Of a stretch of 64,000 bases of DNA, positions 15,896-24,795 are shown piece by piece; position 1 is the stretch's first letter; the number at the start of each line of letters is the position of its first letter. Source of the DNA: an uncultured Spirochaetia bacterium (lineage in GTDB: Bacteria; Spirochaetota; Spirochaetia; CAKZLE01); assembly GCA_937125225.1 (NCBI GenBank), contig CAKZLE010000003.1, positions 57,149 to 121,148 on the forward strand, read 5' to 3'. The notes under the pieces are model-generated. The model was not told the origin of the DNA and searched no databases. It saw nothing but the letters and a program-made list of their open reading frames with translations. Made by a program: the position numbers and the translations under genes.

Positions 15896-17404
15896 GTGTC
15901 AAAACAATCGGCCGGTATCGCAAAAGAGATTCTCAACCTATGTGATGAGATCCAATACAATTCAGACTCAAGCCTTATCCAGAGTTTTGCTAAGAGACTC
16001 CTTCAAACCCATCGAAAGAATATCATAGTCGATATTGATTTCGGTGATGATGGAATTCTTGCAGGACTGATGTATCTCCTCTCACATGCGAAGAACTCGA
16101 ACAACCATTCTCCTATCAATGAACCTACAAGACTCATGATCATCGCTCAGGAACATATCCCGTATGTCAGAGCCTTTCTCAAGGGTCTCAACCCATTGAA
16201 GGAGGGTGTCTTCTTCCCCGTTCTTCTTGGCACCTCTGGTGATGTGAAAGATGACCTACCCATGATCCATGGGAATAGTTCTCTGCTCATCTCCACTCCG
16301 ATGCGTATGATCGATCACCTCAGAAGAGGAAATCTTTCCTTGATGAAGGTAAAACAGGCCTGTATCGTCGAACCTTCTGAGGTTCATGATGCAGAGTACT
16401 TCGATAGTTACGATAACGATCTACTCTATCTGAACTCAAAGTTATCAAGACAGTCGAAGCGAATCCTGTTATGCCGGAACCTGACTCACCTTCCCTCTTT
16501 CATAGAGATGATGCCCAGATACAAGACCCTCTCGGATGAGGACCTTATCACCAAGAAAGAGGTCATCCTCTATCGGGCCTCAGAGATCACTCCACAAGTC
16601 ATCTCTGATTATATCTATGCACAGAGGATCTCTAGCGCTCTGATCATCGCAGCCTATCCGAAGATCTATACTCAACTTGATAGATACTTCAGTAGCCAGA
16701 ATGAACTCTATACAGTCACCATTAAGAACCTCTCAGAATCGGCGACCATCCCATCAGACACAGAACATATCATCTATGCAGGTCTGCCGCTTGAAGAGAA
16801 GAGGTTAAATAAGATGAGCAGTATAAATCCTGTAGTAGCAGGAACTCATCATATTGTTTATACTGCCAGGGATACCGCTTCGGTATTACCAATTCAGGAG
16901 AATTACACCATGAGTAAACGATTCGAGACACCAGATTCACAGGAAGTATTAGAGGGAAAGATCAAGCTATTGATAGAGGCAGTCGAAAAAGATGCCAATC
17001 CAGATGAGCTGAACAATCTTAAACGATTGATCAAGAAGCAGGTACCATTCTACAGAAGAGGCTACCTGACAGCTTTTCTCTTCAGAGCCTATATCAACTC
17101 AAATGGCACACGAACACCAAAACAGAGAGCCAATAGACCTGCACCGGTCTTCTCTGATGAAGATAGTTCAACACTCTTCTTTGGCGTAGGAAGAAGCAGA
17201 CGAACCTATCCAAAGGATATCACAAAACTTATCGTGACTGAGGCAGCTGTAGAAGAAGAGAACGTCCTTGCGATCAAGTCTCTTGAGAACTACTCCTTTG
17301 TGACCGTGAAGAAAGAGGTCGCAGAGACTATCATCGAGAAACTGCATGGTCTGAAATACAAAGGCAGAGCCCTTGTAGTCAACCACGCAAAATCAAAGAA
17401 ATAG
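15896..17404 (+). CDS. Degenerate DEAD-box-like protein with C-terminal DbpA RNA-binding domain
   Basis: 502 residues. The last ~75 residues (LFFGVGRSRRTYPKDI ... RALVVNHAK) match the DbpA/CsdA RNA-binding domain, an RRM-like fold that follows the helicase core of DbpA. The preceding ~400 residues look like two RecA-like lobes in length and predicted order, but the motifs are gone. The Walker A position reads DFGDDGILAGL with no GKT, the DEAD position reads CIVEPSEVHD, and no SAT or HRxGR motif is seen. It is therefore probably a non-ATPase RNA-binding relative. The start is a GTG without a clear ribosome site. The MBL gene follows after 3 bases. Confidence 0.7.
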   Translation: MSKQSAGIAKEILNLCDEIQYNSDSSLIQSFAKRLLQTHRKNIIVDIDFGDDGILAGLMYLLSHAKNSNNHSPINEPTRLMIIAQEHIPYVRAFLKGLNPLKEGVFFPVLLGTSGDVKDDLPMIHGNSSLLISTPMRMIDHLRRGNLSLMKVKQACIVEPSEVHDAEYFDSYDNDLLYLNSKLSRQSKRILLCRNLTHLPSFIEMMPRYKTLSDEDLITKKEVILYRASEITPQVISDYIYAQRISSALIIAAYPKIYTQLDRYFSSQNELYTVTIKNLSESATIPSDTEHIIYAGLPLEEKRLNKMSSINPVVAGTHHIVYTARDTASVLPIQENYTMSKRFETPDSQEVLEGKIKLLIEAVEKDANPDELNNLKRLIKKQVPFYRRGYLTAFLFRAYINSNGTRTPKQRANRPAPVFSDEDSSTLFFGVGRSRRTYPKDITKLIVTEAAVEEENVLAIKSLENYSFVTVKKEVAETIIEKLHGLKYKGRALVVNHAKSKK

Positions 17405-17407
17405 TCT

Positions 17408-18061
17408 ATGCTCATAACCCTACCATCAGGACCTCTGCAGACAAACTGCTATCTTTACAGTAGTGATGATGAGCATCTATTCATCATCGACCCGGCAGCT
17501 GATGCCAAACAGATCATAGCAGAGGTCTCTGATACAGGGATCACCCCTACCGCGGTGATCCTGACACATACCCACTTCGATCATATTCTCGCAGTGGGAA
17601 AAATCGTAGAGCACTATGGAGGGATTCCCCTCTATTGCCATCTTCTCGAGACTGATCATATGGGTGAGAGAGGAAAGAGCTACCAGCTCAAGGAATTGAA
17701 GAGCCTCGCCCCTCAACTCCTCTCATATGCGCAAGAAAGCCTCTCTACGCTTCCTGAAGTAAGCAAAGCACTCAACCATCAGGATATGGTAGAAGATTCC
17801 ACACTGAGAGTCCTCCACACTCCAGGACACACTCCAGGATCGATCTGCCTGTATGATGAACAGGAAGAAGTCCTCTTTGCAGGGGATACACTATTCAGAG
17901 ATTCTGTTGGTCGTTCTGATTTTGAGGGAGGAGATCACGAAAGTCTGATCTCTCATATCACCGAAAGGCTTATGAGCCTTCCAGGAGAGACAGTCGTGTA
18001 CCCTGGACATGGTGGTTCTACTACCATTGGTCATGAAAAGATTCACAACCCCTATCTATAA
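17408..18061 (+). CDS. Metallo-beta-lactamase-fold hydrolase, glyoxalase II-like
   Basis: 217 residues with the binuclear zinc signature THTHFDH (about residues 53-59), a second HTPGHTPGS histidine, GDTLFRDSVGRSDF and a final PGHGG. This pattern matches hydroxyacylglutathione hydrolase-like thioesterases (YcbL/GloB type). Organisms lacking glutathione often carry such proteins, so the natural thioester is uncertain. The ATG lies 3 bases after the DbpA-domain gene and has no own ribosome site, implying coupled translation. Confidence 0.88.
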   Translation: MLITLPSGPLQTNCYLYSSDDEHLFIIDPAADAKQIIAEVSDTGITPTAVILTHTHFDHILAVGKIVEHYGGIPLYCHLLETDHMGERGKSYQLKELKSLAPQLLSYAQESLSTLPEVSKALNHQDMVEDSTLRVLHTPGHTPGSICLYDEQEEVLFAGDTLFRDSVGRSDFEGGDHESLISHITERLMSLPGETVVYPGHGGSTTIGHEKIHNPYL

Positions 18062-18066
18062 ACAAT

Positions 18067-18099
18067 TCGAGGTGTCGATTCATATGAATGACACCTCGA
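18067..18099. terminator. Long hairpin between convergent genes
   Basis: TCGAGGTGTC (18067-18076) pairs exactly with GACACCTCGA (18090-18099). The intervening ATTCATATGAAT is itself a perfect palindrome, giving a stem of about 16 pairs with one bulged G. It lies 6 bases after the MBL stop and 21 bases from the DksA-like stop. There is no strong T-run, so termination is probable rather than certain. Confidence 0.6.
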
Positions 18100-18119
18100 T
18101 AATCCCTTGTGACAGATGA

Positions 18120-18488
18120 TCAGGCTCTAGCTCTTCGGTTCTCTCGTTCTGTTTCATTTCGGCAATCTATACATCGTACTGCATACGGTATAGCCTTCAA
18201 TCTGTCTTCCGGTATCTTTTTACCACACTGCAAACATACTCCATAGTGATTGTTTCTAATCCTTCCTAATGCGGATTCAACCTGTTTGAGCCTGATTGAC
18301 TCATGTCTGTTGATAGCTTCAAGCTTCTTTGTCGCGACATCATCGGCTGCAATATCTCCAAAGTCCTTTGACTCCAATCCATTGACAATCCGTTTAAAAT
18401 CTTCACTCTCTGAAATGAACTTCTTCAGAATTTCTTCTCTTGCTGTAATCAATTTCGTTTCCATCTCTTTGACAAATTCACTATTCAC
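18120..18488 (-). CDS. DksA/TraR-type zinc-finger protein
   Basis: 122 residues: a long helical hairpin (about 1-85) followed by the four-cysteine zinc finger CLQCGKKIPEDRL...CIDC, spaced CX2C-17-CX2C, and a basic tail. DksA-family proteins insert into the RNA-polymerase secondary channel and tune initiation, often with ppGpp. Coiled-coil-tip residues cannot be matched with certainty to E. coli DksA, so a shorter TraR/YocK-type relative is equally possible. It starts at GTG 18488 with AAGGAGG six bases upstream. Confidence 0.85.
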   Translation of the reverse strand: MNSEFVKEMETKLITAREEILKKFISESEDFKRIVNGLESKDFGDIAADDVATKKLEAINRHESIRLKQVESALGRIRNNHYGVCLQCGKKIPEDRLKAIPYAVRCIDCRNETERENRRARA

Positions 18489-18623
18489 AGAAAGCCTCCT
18501 TACTATGCTAAGTATTTTAGAGATTATTTACATGTTTTACTTAATACTTGTCAAGTGTAAAGTCCCGTCATATACACATTATTAACAAATTTTTACTCTC
18601 TATCAGCGTTCATGGTCCTATGG

Positions 18624-18652
18624 TTGACAAAAGGCCGTGGTTACCATAAAAT
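18624..18652 (+). promoter_or_regulatory. Strong sigma70 promoter of infA with leader hairpin
   Basis: Consensus TTGACA (18624-18629), 17-nt spacer, TAAAAT (18647-18652), start predicted near 18659. The ~44-nt leader contains a hairpin (18666-18672 with 18680-18687, loop ATCCAAA, one bulged G) ending six bases before AGGAGG, so it could affect ribosome access. Confidence 0.75.
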
Positions 18653-18702
18653 TTGCATTGTCTTGCTCGGTCATCCAAAGACCGGAGTTAACAGGAGGAA
18701 TT

Positions 18703-18921
18703 GTGGCTAAAGAAGAAGCTATTGAAGTAGAAGGCATTGTAAAAGAATCATTACCGAACACGATGTTTCGTGTTGAGCTTGGGAATGGACATCTCATTCT
18801 TGCTCACCTTTCAGGTAAGATGAGAAAACACTACATCAGGATTGTTCCTGGTGATAAAGTACGAGTTGCATTGTCCCCTTACGATCTCACACGAGGTAGA
18901 ATCATCTATCGAGAACGATAG
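18703..18921 (+). CDS. infA: Translation initiation factor IF-1
   Basis: Binds the ribosomal A site during initiation. The product is 72 residues, the standard IF-1 length, with the S1/OB-fold core: [21 protein letters not shown], a [13 protein letters not shown] strand, [19 protein letters not shown], ending YRER. Translation starts at GTG 18703, placed by AGGAGG at 18693-18698 with a short 4-base spacer. The gene is alone between its own promoter and a strong terminator rather than inside the usual ribosomal-protein cluster. Confidence 0.97.
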   Translation: MAKEEAIEVEGIVKESLPNTMFRVELGNGHLILAHLSGKMRKHYIRIVPGDKVRVALSPYDLTRGRIIYRER

Positions 18922-18958
18922 TATTATTGCATGTGCTGTTTAAAACAGTTTACCAACA

Positions 18959-18986
18959 CCCGCTAACTCATTTAGCGGGTTTTTTT
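18959..18986. terminator. Intrinsic terminator after infA
   Basis: CCCGCTAA (18959-18966) pairs with TTAGCGGG (18972-18979) around a 5-base loop, followed by seven T residues. The stop codon of the convergent Smr gene lies within it. Confidence 0.92.
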
Positions 18987-19360
18987 ATGGCTATCCAGAC
19001 GGCTCCAGAGCCACCAAGTTCACGAGGGGGAGTCCCTCTCTTCCCGGCATACGGGGAGGCATCAAGGCACTCATAGACCACTTTCTGAAGAACTGGTCTC
19101 CCACCTTTTGAATGGTAACCCTTCCCATGGATGATCATGACTTTGAAAAGACCTGAACGATAGGAACTCTTAAGAAAGTCAAAGACAAAGGTCTTAGCCT
19201 CCTCAGCAGTATAACCATGAAGATCAAGGGTTCTTTGAGGGTTCATTCTCTTCAATTCTGTTGCAGTCGGGATATACTGATCATCACTAAAGGAGCGACC
19301 GGTATCGGTCGCTCCTTGGTGCTCAGAATCCCACTCTTCGAGGATCTTTCCGAAATCCAT
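18968..19360 (-). CDS. Small Smr-domain protein
   Basis: 130 residues. After a 40-residue leader comes a compact Smr domain (about 42-128) with the diagnostic LDLHGYTAEEA and the MIIHGKG turn, then GSGAVWIAIK at the end. Smr domains are RNA/DNA endonucleases; stand-alone ones of this size (YdaL/SmrA/B type) are linked to cleavage at collided ribosomes or structured nucleic acid. Here both key motifs (LDLHG and HGKG) are intact. The ATG directly abuts the stop of the CBS-domain gene, so they share a transcript. Confidence 0.88.
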   Translation of the reverse strand: MDFGKILEEWDSEHQGATDTGRSFSDDQYIPTATELKRMNPQRTLDLHGYTAEEAKTFVFDFLKSSYRSGLFKVMIIHGKGYHSKGGRPVLQKVVYECLDASPYAGKRGTPPRELGGSGAVWIAIKKPAK

Positions 19361-20005
19361 CTAGACCTCTCGTATATCCTTGATCTCGATGATCACGGGT
19401 TCTAATATCGCAAGAAGTGCATCCTTGGCGATTCCACTGACCTTCATGATACAAAGCAGATTCGAGGGGTCTGTCCCGAGGAAAGAGCCGAAGGATATGA
19501 TATTACCCCCGGCACTGAATACAGCAGTGGAGATCTTTGATAACTCACCAGGAGTCAAAGGAACTAGCATACTGATCCTGATCCCCTTCTCTCGAGCTCC
19601 AAAGAGTTCTATGAATACTTTGAAGACATCTGATTCAGTGATGATCCCAACAAGTTTATCATCCTTAACGACAGACAGTCCACCGATATCATTATCGGCC
19701 ATGATCCTAGCAGCCTCCTCTATCACAGTATCAGGAGTGATAGTGATCACTGGTGAGGACATCACCTTCTCGACTGTTAGCCTTGAGAGAAGATAGTTCA
19801 TCTCATAGACATCAAGGGAACTCGCTGGGGAGGGAGAAGCATACAGAAGATCTTTCTCTGTCACGATACCGATCAGCTTCTGGTTCTTATCTATGACAGG
19901 AAGTCTGTGTATCTTCTCTTGTCTCATAAGTCTCTGTGCTTCAGCAATAGGTACATCCTGCCTGATAGTCACAGGATTCTTAGTCATTCTTCTTTCAACG
20001 ATCAT
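19361..20005 (-). CDS. CBS-CBS-ACT domain protein (AcuB-like)
   Basis: 214 residues: two CBS domains (about 1-60 and 80-130; RMTKNPVTI...GIVTEKDLL and VMSSPVITI...GIITESDVF) that bind adenine nucleotides, then an ACT-like C-terminal domain (about 143-212; ISMLVPLTPGELSKI). This layout is that of AcuB-type sensors found beside acetoin or amino-acid genes. No catalytic domain is present, so it is a ligand-sensing protein whose partner is unknown. GGAGG precedes the ATG. It is upstream of smr and just downstream of the liv operon. Confidence 0.85.
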   Translation of the reverse strand: MIVERRMTKNPVTIRQDVPIAEAQRLMRQEKIHRLPVIDKNQKLIGIVTEKDLLYASPSPASSLDVYEMNYLLSRLTVEKVMSSPVITITPDTVIEEAARIMADNDIGGLSVVKDDKLVGIITESDVFKVFIELFGAREKGIRISMLVPLTPGELSKISTAVFSAGGNIISFGSFLGTDPSNLLCIMKVSGIAKDALLAILEPVIIEIKDIREV

Positions 20006-20042
20006 GGTAACCTCCAGTCATACTATGGTAGAGACTTGATTG

Positions 20043-20810
20043 CTATTCACCGAGATAGGCTGCTCTGACCTTACTGTTCTCAAGCAGTTCTTTACTGTCA
20101 CCAGAAAGAACGATTTTCCCATTCTCCATGACATATCCCTGAGTAGAGGCCTTCAATGCGATCTTCGCATTCTGCTCTACAAGAAAGACTGTCACCTTAT
20201 CTTCCCGATTGATCAATGCGATCTTCTGGAAGATATCTTGAATGATCAGAGGAGCCAATCCCAAACCGGGTTCATCGAGTAACAGCAATCGAGGTGAACT
20301 CATCAGAGCTCGAGCGATAGCCATCATCTGTTGTTCTCCACCGGAGAGCGACCGGGTCTTCTGCTTCCTACGGCTTTTCAGGATCGGGAAGAATTCGAAC
20401 ATCTCCTCTTTCTTACGAGCGACGACCTTCTCATCTCTCACCATGAAAGCACCCATATCAAGGTTCTCTTCTACAGTCATATCGGTAAAGACACGTCGTC
20501 CCTCAGGAACGAGTGCAATACCCATCTCAGCAATCTTATCCGTGGTAAGTATATCATGATTCCGTCGAAATCTGAAACGTTGCTTAGACTCTGCCCTCAT
20601 CTGAGCGATCTTGGTATCTTCAAAGGTGATGACACCATTTGTAAGGGGTTCAAGCCCTACGATCGCCTTGAGAAGAGTCGATTTTCCTGCACCATTCGCA
20701 CCGATAAGACAGACGATATCGCCCTCATCCACCTTCATGGATACATCTCGGAGTGCTTGGATATTCCCATATTTCACATCTATAGAATTAATTGTTAATA
20801 GTTCACTCAT
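20043..20810 (-). CDS. livF: Branched-chain amino-acid ABC transporter ATPase LivF
   Basis: 255 residues with Walker A GANGAGKST (about 37-45), Q-loop, signature LSGGEQQ, Walker B LLLLDEP and an H-switch replaced by the family-typical FLVEQN. The PEGRRVFTDMTVEENL block is characteristic of LivF rather than LivG. It powers uptake of Leu/Ile/Val or related hydrophobic amino acids with LivG on the cytoplasmic face. It is the last gene of livKHMGF, and its start overlaps the livG stop by one base. Confidence 0.95.
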   Translation of the reverse strand: MSELLTINSIDVKYGNIQALRDVSMKVDEGDIVCLIGANGAGKSTLLKAIVGLEPLTNGVITFEDTKIAQMRAESKQRFRFRRNHDILTTDKIAEMGIALVPEGRRVFTDMTVEENLDMGAFMVRDEKVVARKKEEMFEFFPILKSRRKQKTRSLSGGEQQMMAIARALMSSPRLLLLDEPGLGLAPLIIQDIFQKIALINREDKVTVFLVEQNAKIALKASTQGYVMENGKIVLSGDSKELLENSKVRAAYLGE

Positions 20811-21586
20811 TAGTCTTCTTTCCCCAGATACGCTTCGATCACCAGAGGGTTCTTCTGGATCTCCGAAGGATTACCTTCTGCGATCTTCTTTCCATAGTTC
20901 AACACAGTGATATGTTCACAGATATTCATAACAAGTTTCATATCATGTTCGATAAGCAATACCGTGACACCAAGATCCCTGATCCTTCTGATCGTACTCA
21001 TCAGATGGTCTGTCTCCTGTGGATTCATTCCTGCAGCAGGTTCATCCAAGAAGAGCAGTTCCGGTTCTGTAGCCATCGCTCGTGCGATCTCAAGCTCTCG
21101 TTGATTTCCGTAGGGGAGGTTCTTAGCAGCCTCATTACGTGCCTCATCAAGGCCAAAGAAGTCTAACCACTCACGGGCCTTATCATAAACATCTTTCTCT
21201 TCTGACTTCATCTTCATATAACTTGTAAGAGCATTCACCGTCCTACCGCTTATCATCGATCTACCAGATTTGAAGTGTCTTCCGATCATAACGTTCTCAA
21301 GAACGGACATCTCTTTGAACAGCCTGATATTCTGAAAGGTCCTTGCGATCCCAAGACGGCTGATCTTGAAGGCGGGGACTCCGGTAATGTCCTTATCATT
21401 GAAATGGACAGAACCTGAAGTTGGTATATCCATACCGGTCACATTATTAAAAAGGGTCGTCTTCCCTGCCCCGTTTGGTCCTATGAGACCGCTGATGGAG
21501 TTCTTCTCAACAGAGAAATCAACATCAGAGACAGCAATGACACCACCATATGCTCTTGTAAGCTGTTTTGTATATAATAGGCTCAT
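20810..21586 (-). CDS. livG: Branched-chain amino-acid ABC transporter ATPase LivG
   Basis: 258 residues with Walker A GPNGAGKTT, the ARTFQNIRLFKEMSVLENVMIGRH block diagnostic of LivG, signature-region LPYGNQRELEIARAM (the LSGGQ motif is replaced by LPYGNQ, as usual in LivG), Walker B LLFLDEPAAGMN and the H-loop IEHDM. It pairs with LivF. One-base overlaps with both neighbours show tight translational coupling. Confidence 0.95.
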   Translation of the reverse strand: MSLLYTKQLTRAYGGVIAVSDVDFSVEKNSISGLIGPNGAGKTTLFNNVTGMDIPTSGSVHFNDKDITGVPAFKISRLGIARTFQNIRLFKEMSVLENVMIGRHFKSGRSMISGRTVNALTSYMKMKSEEKDVYDKAREWLDFFGLDEARNEAAKNLPYGNQRELEIARAMATEPELLFLDEPAAGMNPQETDHLMSTIRRIRDLGVTVLLIEHDMKLVMNICEHITVLNYGKKIAEGNPSEIQKNPLVIEAYLGKED

Positions 21587-22521
21587 CAGTTCACCTCACT
21601 CTTCTTAGCTACACGTCTAGTCTCATTACCGACGAACTTGTCATAGTTAACTTTCTTCCTTCCAACGATACCCTGAGGTCTGTAGATCATCATGATAACG
21701 AGGATAAGACCGAATACGATCTGCTTGAATTGAGGAGGAACCGTTGAAGACAGTCCAAGAAGCCTTGGGAATTCAGCTGCGAGCTGAATGATCAAAGCGC
21801 CGAGAATGACTGCGAGATGGTTACCCATACCTCCAAGGACGACCATACAGAGGACCATTACCGATACCATGAAGGTATAGGTATTTGGAGTCACTGACAG
21901 TGTAAAACCTGCCTGAAGAGATCCGGCACAACCGGCAACGAAAGCGCCGACCATAAAGGCCCAGACCTTATATTTCGTCGTGTTGATTCCCATGGAGTAG
22001 GCAGCGATCTCATCCTCTTTGATAGCCTCTAACGCTCTTCCCATTCGAGATCTCGTAAGTCTTTTTAACAGGAAGTAGAAAACGATGACAAAGATCCACA
22101 CTAGAGTGAGATACCCCCATTTTCGATAGGGGTTGATGACCATCCCGAAGATAGTCGGCATGGGAATACCATTGATTCCCATAGGACCTCTTGTCAATGA
22201 ATCCCAGTTCAGGATCACATTTCGGATGATCTCACCGAACCCCAACGTTGCAATAGCAAGGTAGTCACCTTTCAAACGCAATGTTGGAAGACCGATCAGT
22301 GCACCGGCAAGAGCTGCAAGAACTCCTGCGAGTGGGATCGTGAACCAGAAGCTCCACCCGTAATTGACAGTCAGAATCGCAGTGGTATAGGAGCCTATAG
22401 CAAAGAACCCAGCCGCACATAGTGACAATAATCCGGTGAATCCGGTTATGATATTCTGTCCCAATGCAAGAAGTGCATAGAGACCTGTATAGATTAGAAT
22501 CAATAATAGAAAATTTATCAT
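21586..22521 (-). CDS. livM: Branched-chain amino-acid ABC transporter permease LivM
   Basis: 311 residues with eight or more hydrophobic segments and the LivM permease core (GQNIITGFTGLLSLCAAGFFAIG, GFGEIIRNVILN, the coupling loop TRSRMGRALEAIKEDEIAAYSMGI). It forms the inner-membrane channel with LivH. One base separates its start from the livH stop; a charged C-terminal tail follows the last helix. Confidence 0.95.
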   Translation of the reverse strand: MINFLLLILIYTGLYALLALGQNIITGFTGLLSLCAAGFFAIGSYTTAILTVNYGWSFWFTIPLAGVLAALAGALIGLPTLRLKGDYLAIATLGFGEIIRNVILNWDSLTRGPMGINGIPMPTIFGMVINPYRKWGYLTLVWIFVIVFYFLLKRLTRSRMGRALEAIKEDEIAAYSMGINTTKYKVWAFMVGAFVAGCAGSLQAGFTLSVTPNTYTFMVSVMVLCMVVLGGMGNHLAVILGALIIQLAAEFPRLLGLSSTVPPQFKQIVFGLILVIMMIYRPQGIVGRKKVNYDKFVGNETRRVAKKSEVN

Positions 22522-22522
22522 A

Positions 22523-23443
22523 CTAGACTTTCTCCCTCTCTGCCTTACCTAGCAGACCTTCTGGTTTGACAAGAAGGATGATGATGAGGATACCGAAAGC
22601 AATCGTATCTTTGAGCCCTTGTGGGATTCCAAGGACTGCGACACCGAAAGTCTCAAGGAGCCCTAAAAGGATACCCCCGACCATGGCTCCGGTAATATTA
22701 CCAATACCTCCGACTACAGCTGCGACAAAGGCCTTCAGACCTGCCATCGCACCCATGGTTGGATAGACTTTGAAGTCCAACGCTACGAGGATACCAGCAG
22801 TCGCTGCCAATCCCGAACCGATGGCGAAGGTAAGTGAGATGACCTTGTTCACATCGATACCCATGAGAGCCGCCACGTCCTGGTCCAGACTGGTAGCTCG
22901 CATAGCCTTCCCCATTCGAGTCTTATCGATATAGAGTTTCAATCCGATCATAAGGATCATCGAGACTACGAGGATGAGTATCTGGTGAGGGGTGATTGCA
23001 ACTCCACCGATATTGTAAGCTGTGTTATCGAAGGGATAATCGAACTTTCGTGATTTCGTCCCCCAGATATAGGCTGCAAGGTTACTTAAGATGAAAGATA
23101 CTCCGATAGCACTCAATAGAGGGGCTAATCGGGTAGCCTTTCGTAAAGGTTTATAAGCGATCTTCTCAATGGCCATACCCAAGACTGCACTGATGATCAT
23201 GGCAATGATCATGGCAATGAAGAATACGACTAGCATCAGAGGACCATAGGGCATATCCCCACGCAGGAAATCAAAGGCGAACATACCAACGTAGGCCCCG
23301 ACCATCAGGATCTCACCATGTGCGAAATTGATGAACTTGAGGATACCATAGACCATGGTATACCCGAGAGCTATCAACGCATAGATGCCTCCAAGTGTCA
23401 GACCGTTCAATAAATGTTGAAAAACTTCTGAGATTGAACCCAA
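22523..23443 (-). CDS. livH: Branched-chain amino-acid ABC transporter permease LivH
   Basis: 306 residues with about eight membrane helices and the LivH signature segments LTLGGIYALIALGYTMVYGI near the N-terminus and the cytoplasmic coupling loop RMGKAMRATSLDQDVAALMGI. I start it at a TTG at 23443, because TAAGGAG sits six bases upstream and the homologous N-terminus begins there; the frame upstream to 23503 has no ribosome site. It follows livK after a 182-bp gap containing a hairpin. Confidence 0.93.
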   Translation of the reverse strand: MGSISEVFQHLLNGLTLGGIYALIALGYTMVYGILKFINFAHGEILMVGAYVGMFAFDFLRGDMPYGPLMLVVFFIAMIIAMIISAVLGMAIEKIAYKPLRKATRLAPLLSAIGVSFILSNLAAYIWGTKSRKFDYPFDNTAYNIGGVAITPHQILILVVSMILMIGLKLYIDKTRMGKAMRATSLDQDVAALMGIDVNKVISLTFAIGSGLAATAGILVALDFKVYPTMGAMAGLKAFVAAVVGGIGNITGAMVGGILLGLLETFGVAVLGIPQGLKDTIAFGILIIILLVKPEGLLGKAEREKV

Positions 23444-23575
23444 AATATACTCCTTACTCGTAACAGAGGATTGACGATTGCCAATCAGGTTTATTTTACA
23501 CAAACAGTATTATGCTTAGTAACGGTGCAGCTATCTGTACCGTCGCTATGAACAACAACATCTGATAGCACGACT

Positions 23576-23600
23576 AAAGCCCCGGCATAGCCAGGGCTTT
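23576..23600 (-). terminator. Hairpin between livK and livH
   Basis: AAAGCCCCGG (23576-23585) pairs with CCAGGGCTTT (23591-23600) with one mismatch and loop CATAG. On the minus strand it follows livK by 25 bases with only a short T-run (TTTAG). A leaky terminator here would yield more binding protein than permease, the usual ratio for such operons. Confidence 0.6.
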
Positions 23601-23625
23601 ATTTTAGATAACAGATGAGTTCAGA

Positions 23626-24795
23626 TTATTTAATCTCTACAAGATCCGTACCATCTACAGAGTAGACTCCGATCTGTACAGGTTTCTGATTCTGTACTTC
23701 AAAGATACCCTGCACCGCAATGAGGTCTCCATTTGAAGCGAAACTTACACTACCTGATACACCTTCGTAGTCAGTAGTTGCAGCAACAACATCTCGTACT
23801 GCAGCAGCATCGATCTTGCCCATCTCATTGTATACCTTCTCAACTGCATCAAAGATGATGTTAGCACCATCGAATGAGTTCTTTGAGAATGAGTCTGGTT
23901 CAACACCCCATTTTGCTGAATAATCAGTAGCAAAGGAGGTAGATCCTGCAGCAACATCAGCCTCAACAGGTCCTGTGTAGATAACACCATTTGTGTACTC
24001 ACCGGCAAGGTCATAGATCTCAGGGTTTGAGAATCCATCAGCACTTAAGAACTTAGCTTTGATACCAAGGCTTGCAGCCTGTTCTAGGATCTGAGCCATC
24101 TCAGCTACATAATTTGGGATATAGATAGCTTCAGGAGCAGCAGCTTTGATCTTTGTAAGCTGAGTCTTGAAATCTTTATCTCCCTGAAGTGCAGTCTCTG
24201 CAGCTACGACCTCTCCACCTTTAGCTTCGAAGATATTTGAGACCTCTTCATACAATCCCTGACTGTAGTCATTCTTTACATAGAGAACAGCAAGTTTTTT
24301 GATTCCCATGACATCTGCAAAGTATGCAGCAGCAACATCAGCCTGTAGAGCATCTGATGGAGTCGTTCTAAAGATATAGTTACCAATACCTGTAAGATCA
24401 GCATGTGTAGATGATGGTGAGATCATTACGATCTGTTCAGCATTAGCTCGAGGAGCAACAGCAATTGACACACCTGAGAATACTGCACCGACGATACCGT
24501 TTACTTTATCAACAGAAGCGAGTTTCTCAATCGCAGCCTGTCCTTTTTCAACAACACCTTCTGAATCTTCTACAACGACTTCGATCTGCATTCCAGCGAC
24601 TCCGCCAGCAGCATTTCTCTGTTCAGCAGCTAGTCGAACAGCCTGAGACATAAGCTCACCATAGTTAGCATAGTCACCTGTCATAGGTCCAATAAAACCG
24701 ATTTTTACTTCAGTAGCTTCTTCGCTCTGACCTGCAGCAAACAGTGCGCCTGTTGCAACGGTCATGATTAATAGAATAGCAAGAAATTTTTTCAC
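23626..24795 (-). CDS. livK: Branched-chain amino-acid binding protein LivK/LivJ-like
   Basis: 389 residues. An N-terminal signal peptide (KKFLAILLIMTVATGALFA) is followed by AAGQSEE, a junction typical of spirochaetal exported proteins that lack a lipobox cysteine. The mature part is a type I periplasmic binding fold: IGFIGPMTGDYANYG at the start, AAGGVAGMQIEVVVEDSEG, and ISPSSTHADL lining the ligand site. It should deliver Leu/Ile/Val or similar ligands to LivHM. The start is GTG 24795 with GGAGGGG upstream. The upstream 230 bp is very AT-rich and probably holds the operon promoter. Confidence 0.93.
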   Translation of the reverse strand: MKKFLAILLIMTVATGALFAAGQSEEATEVKIGFIGPMTGDYANYGELMSQAVRLAAEQRNAAGGVAGMQIEVVVEDSEGVVEKGQAAIEKLASVDKVNGIVGAVFSGVSIAVAPRANAEQIVMISPSSTHADLTGIGNYIFRTTPSDALQADVAAAYFADVMGIKKLAVLYVKNDYSQGLYEEVSNIFEAKGGEVVAAETALQGDKDFKTQLTKIKAAAPEAIYIPNYVAEMAQILEQAASLGIKAKFLSADGFSNPEIYDLAGEYTNGVIYTGPVEADVAAGSTSFATDYSAKWGVEPDSFSKNSFDGANIIFDAVEKVYNEMGKIDAAAVRDVVAATTDYEGVSGSVSFASNGDLIAVQGIFEVQNQKPVQIGVYSVDGTDLVEIK

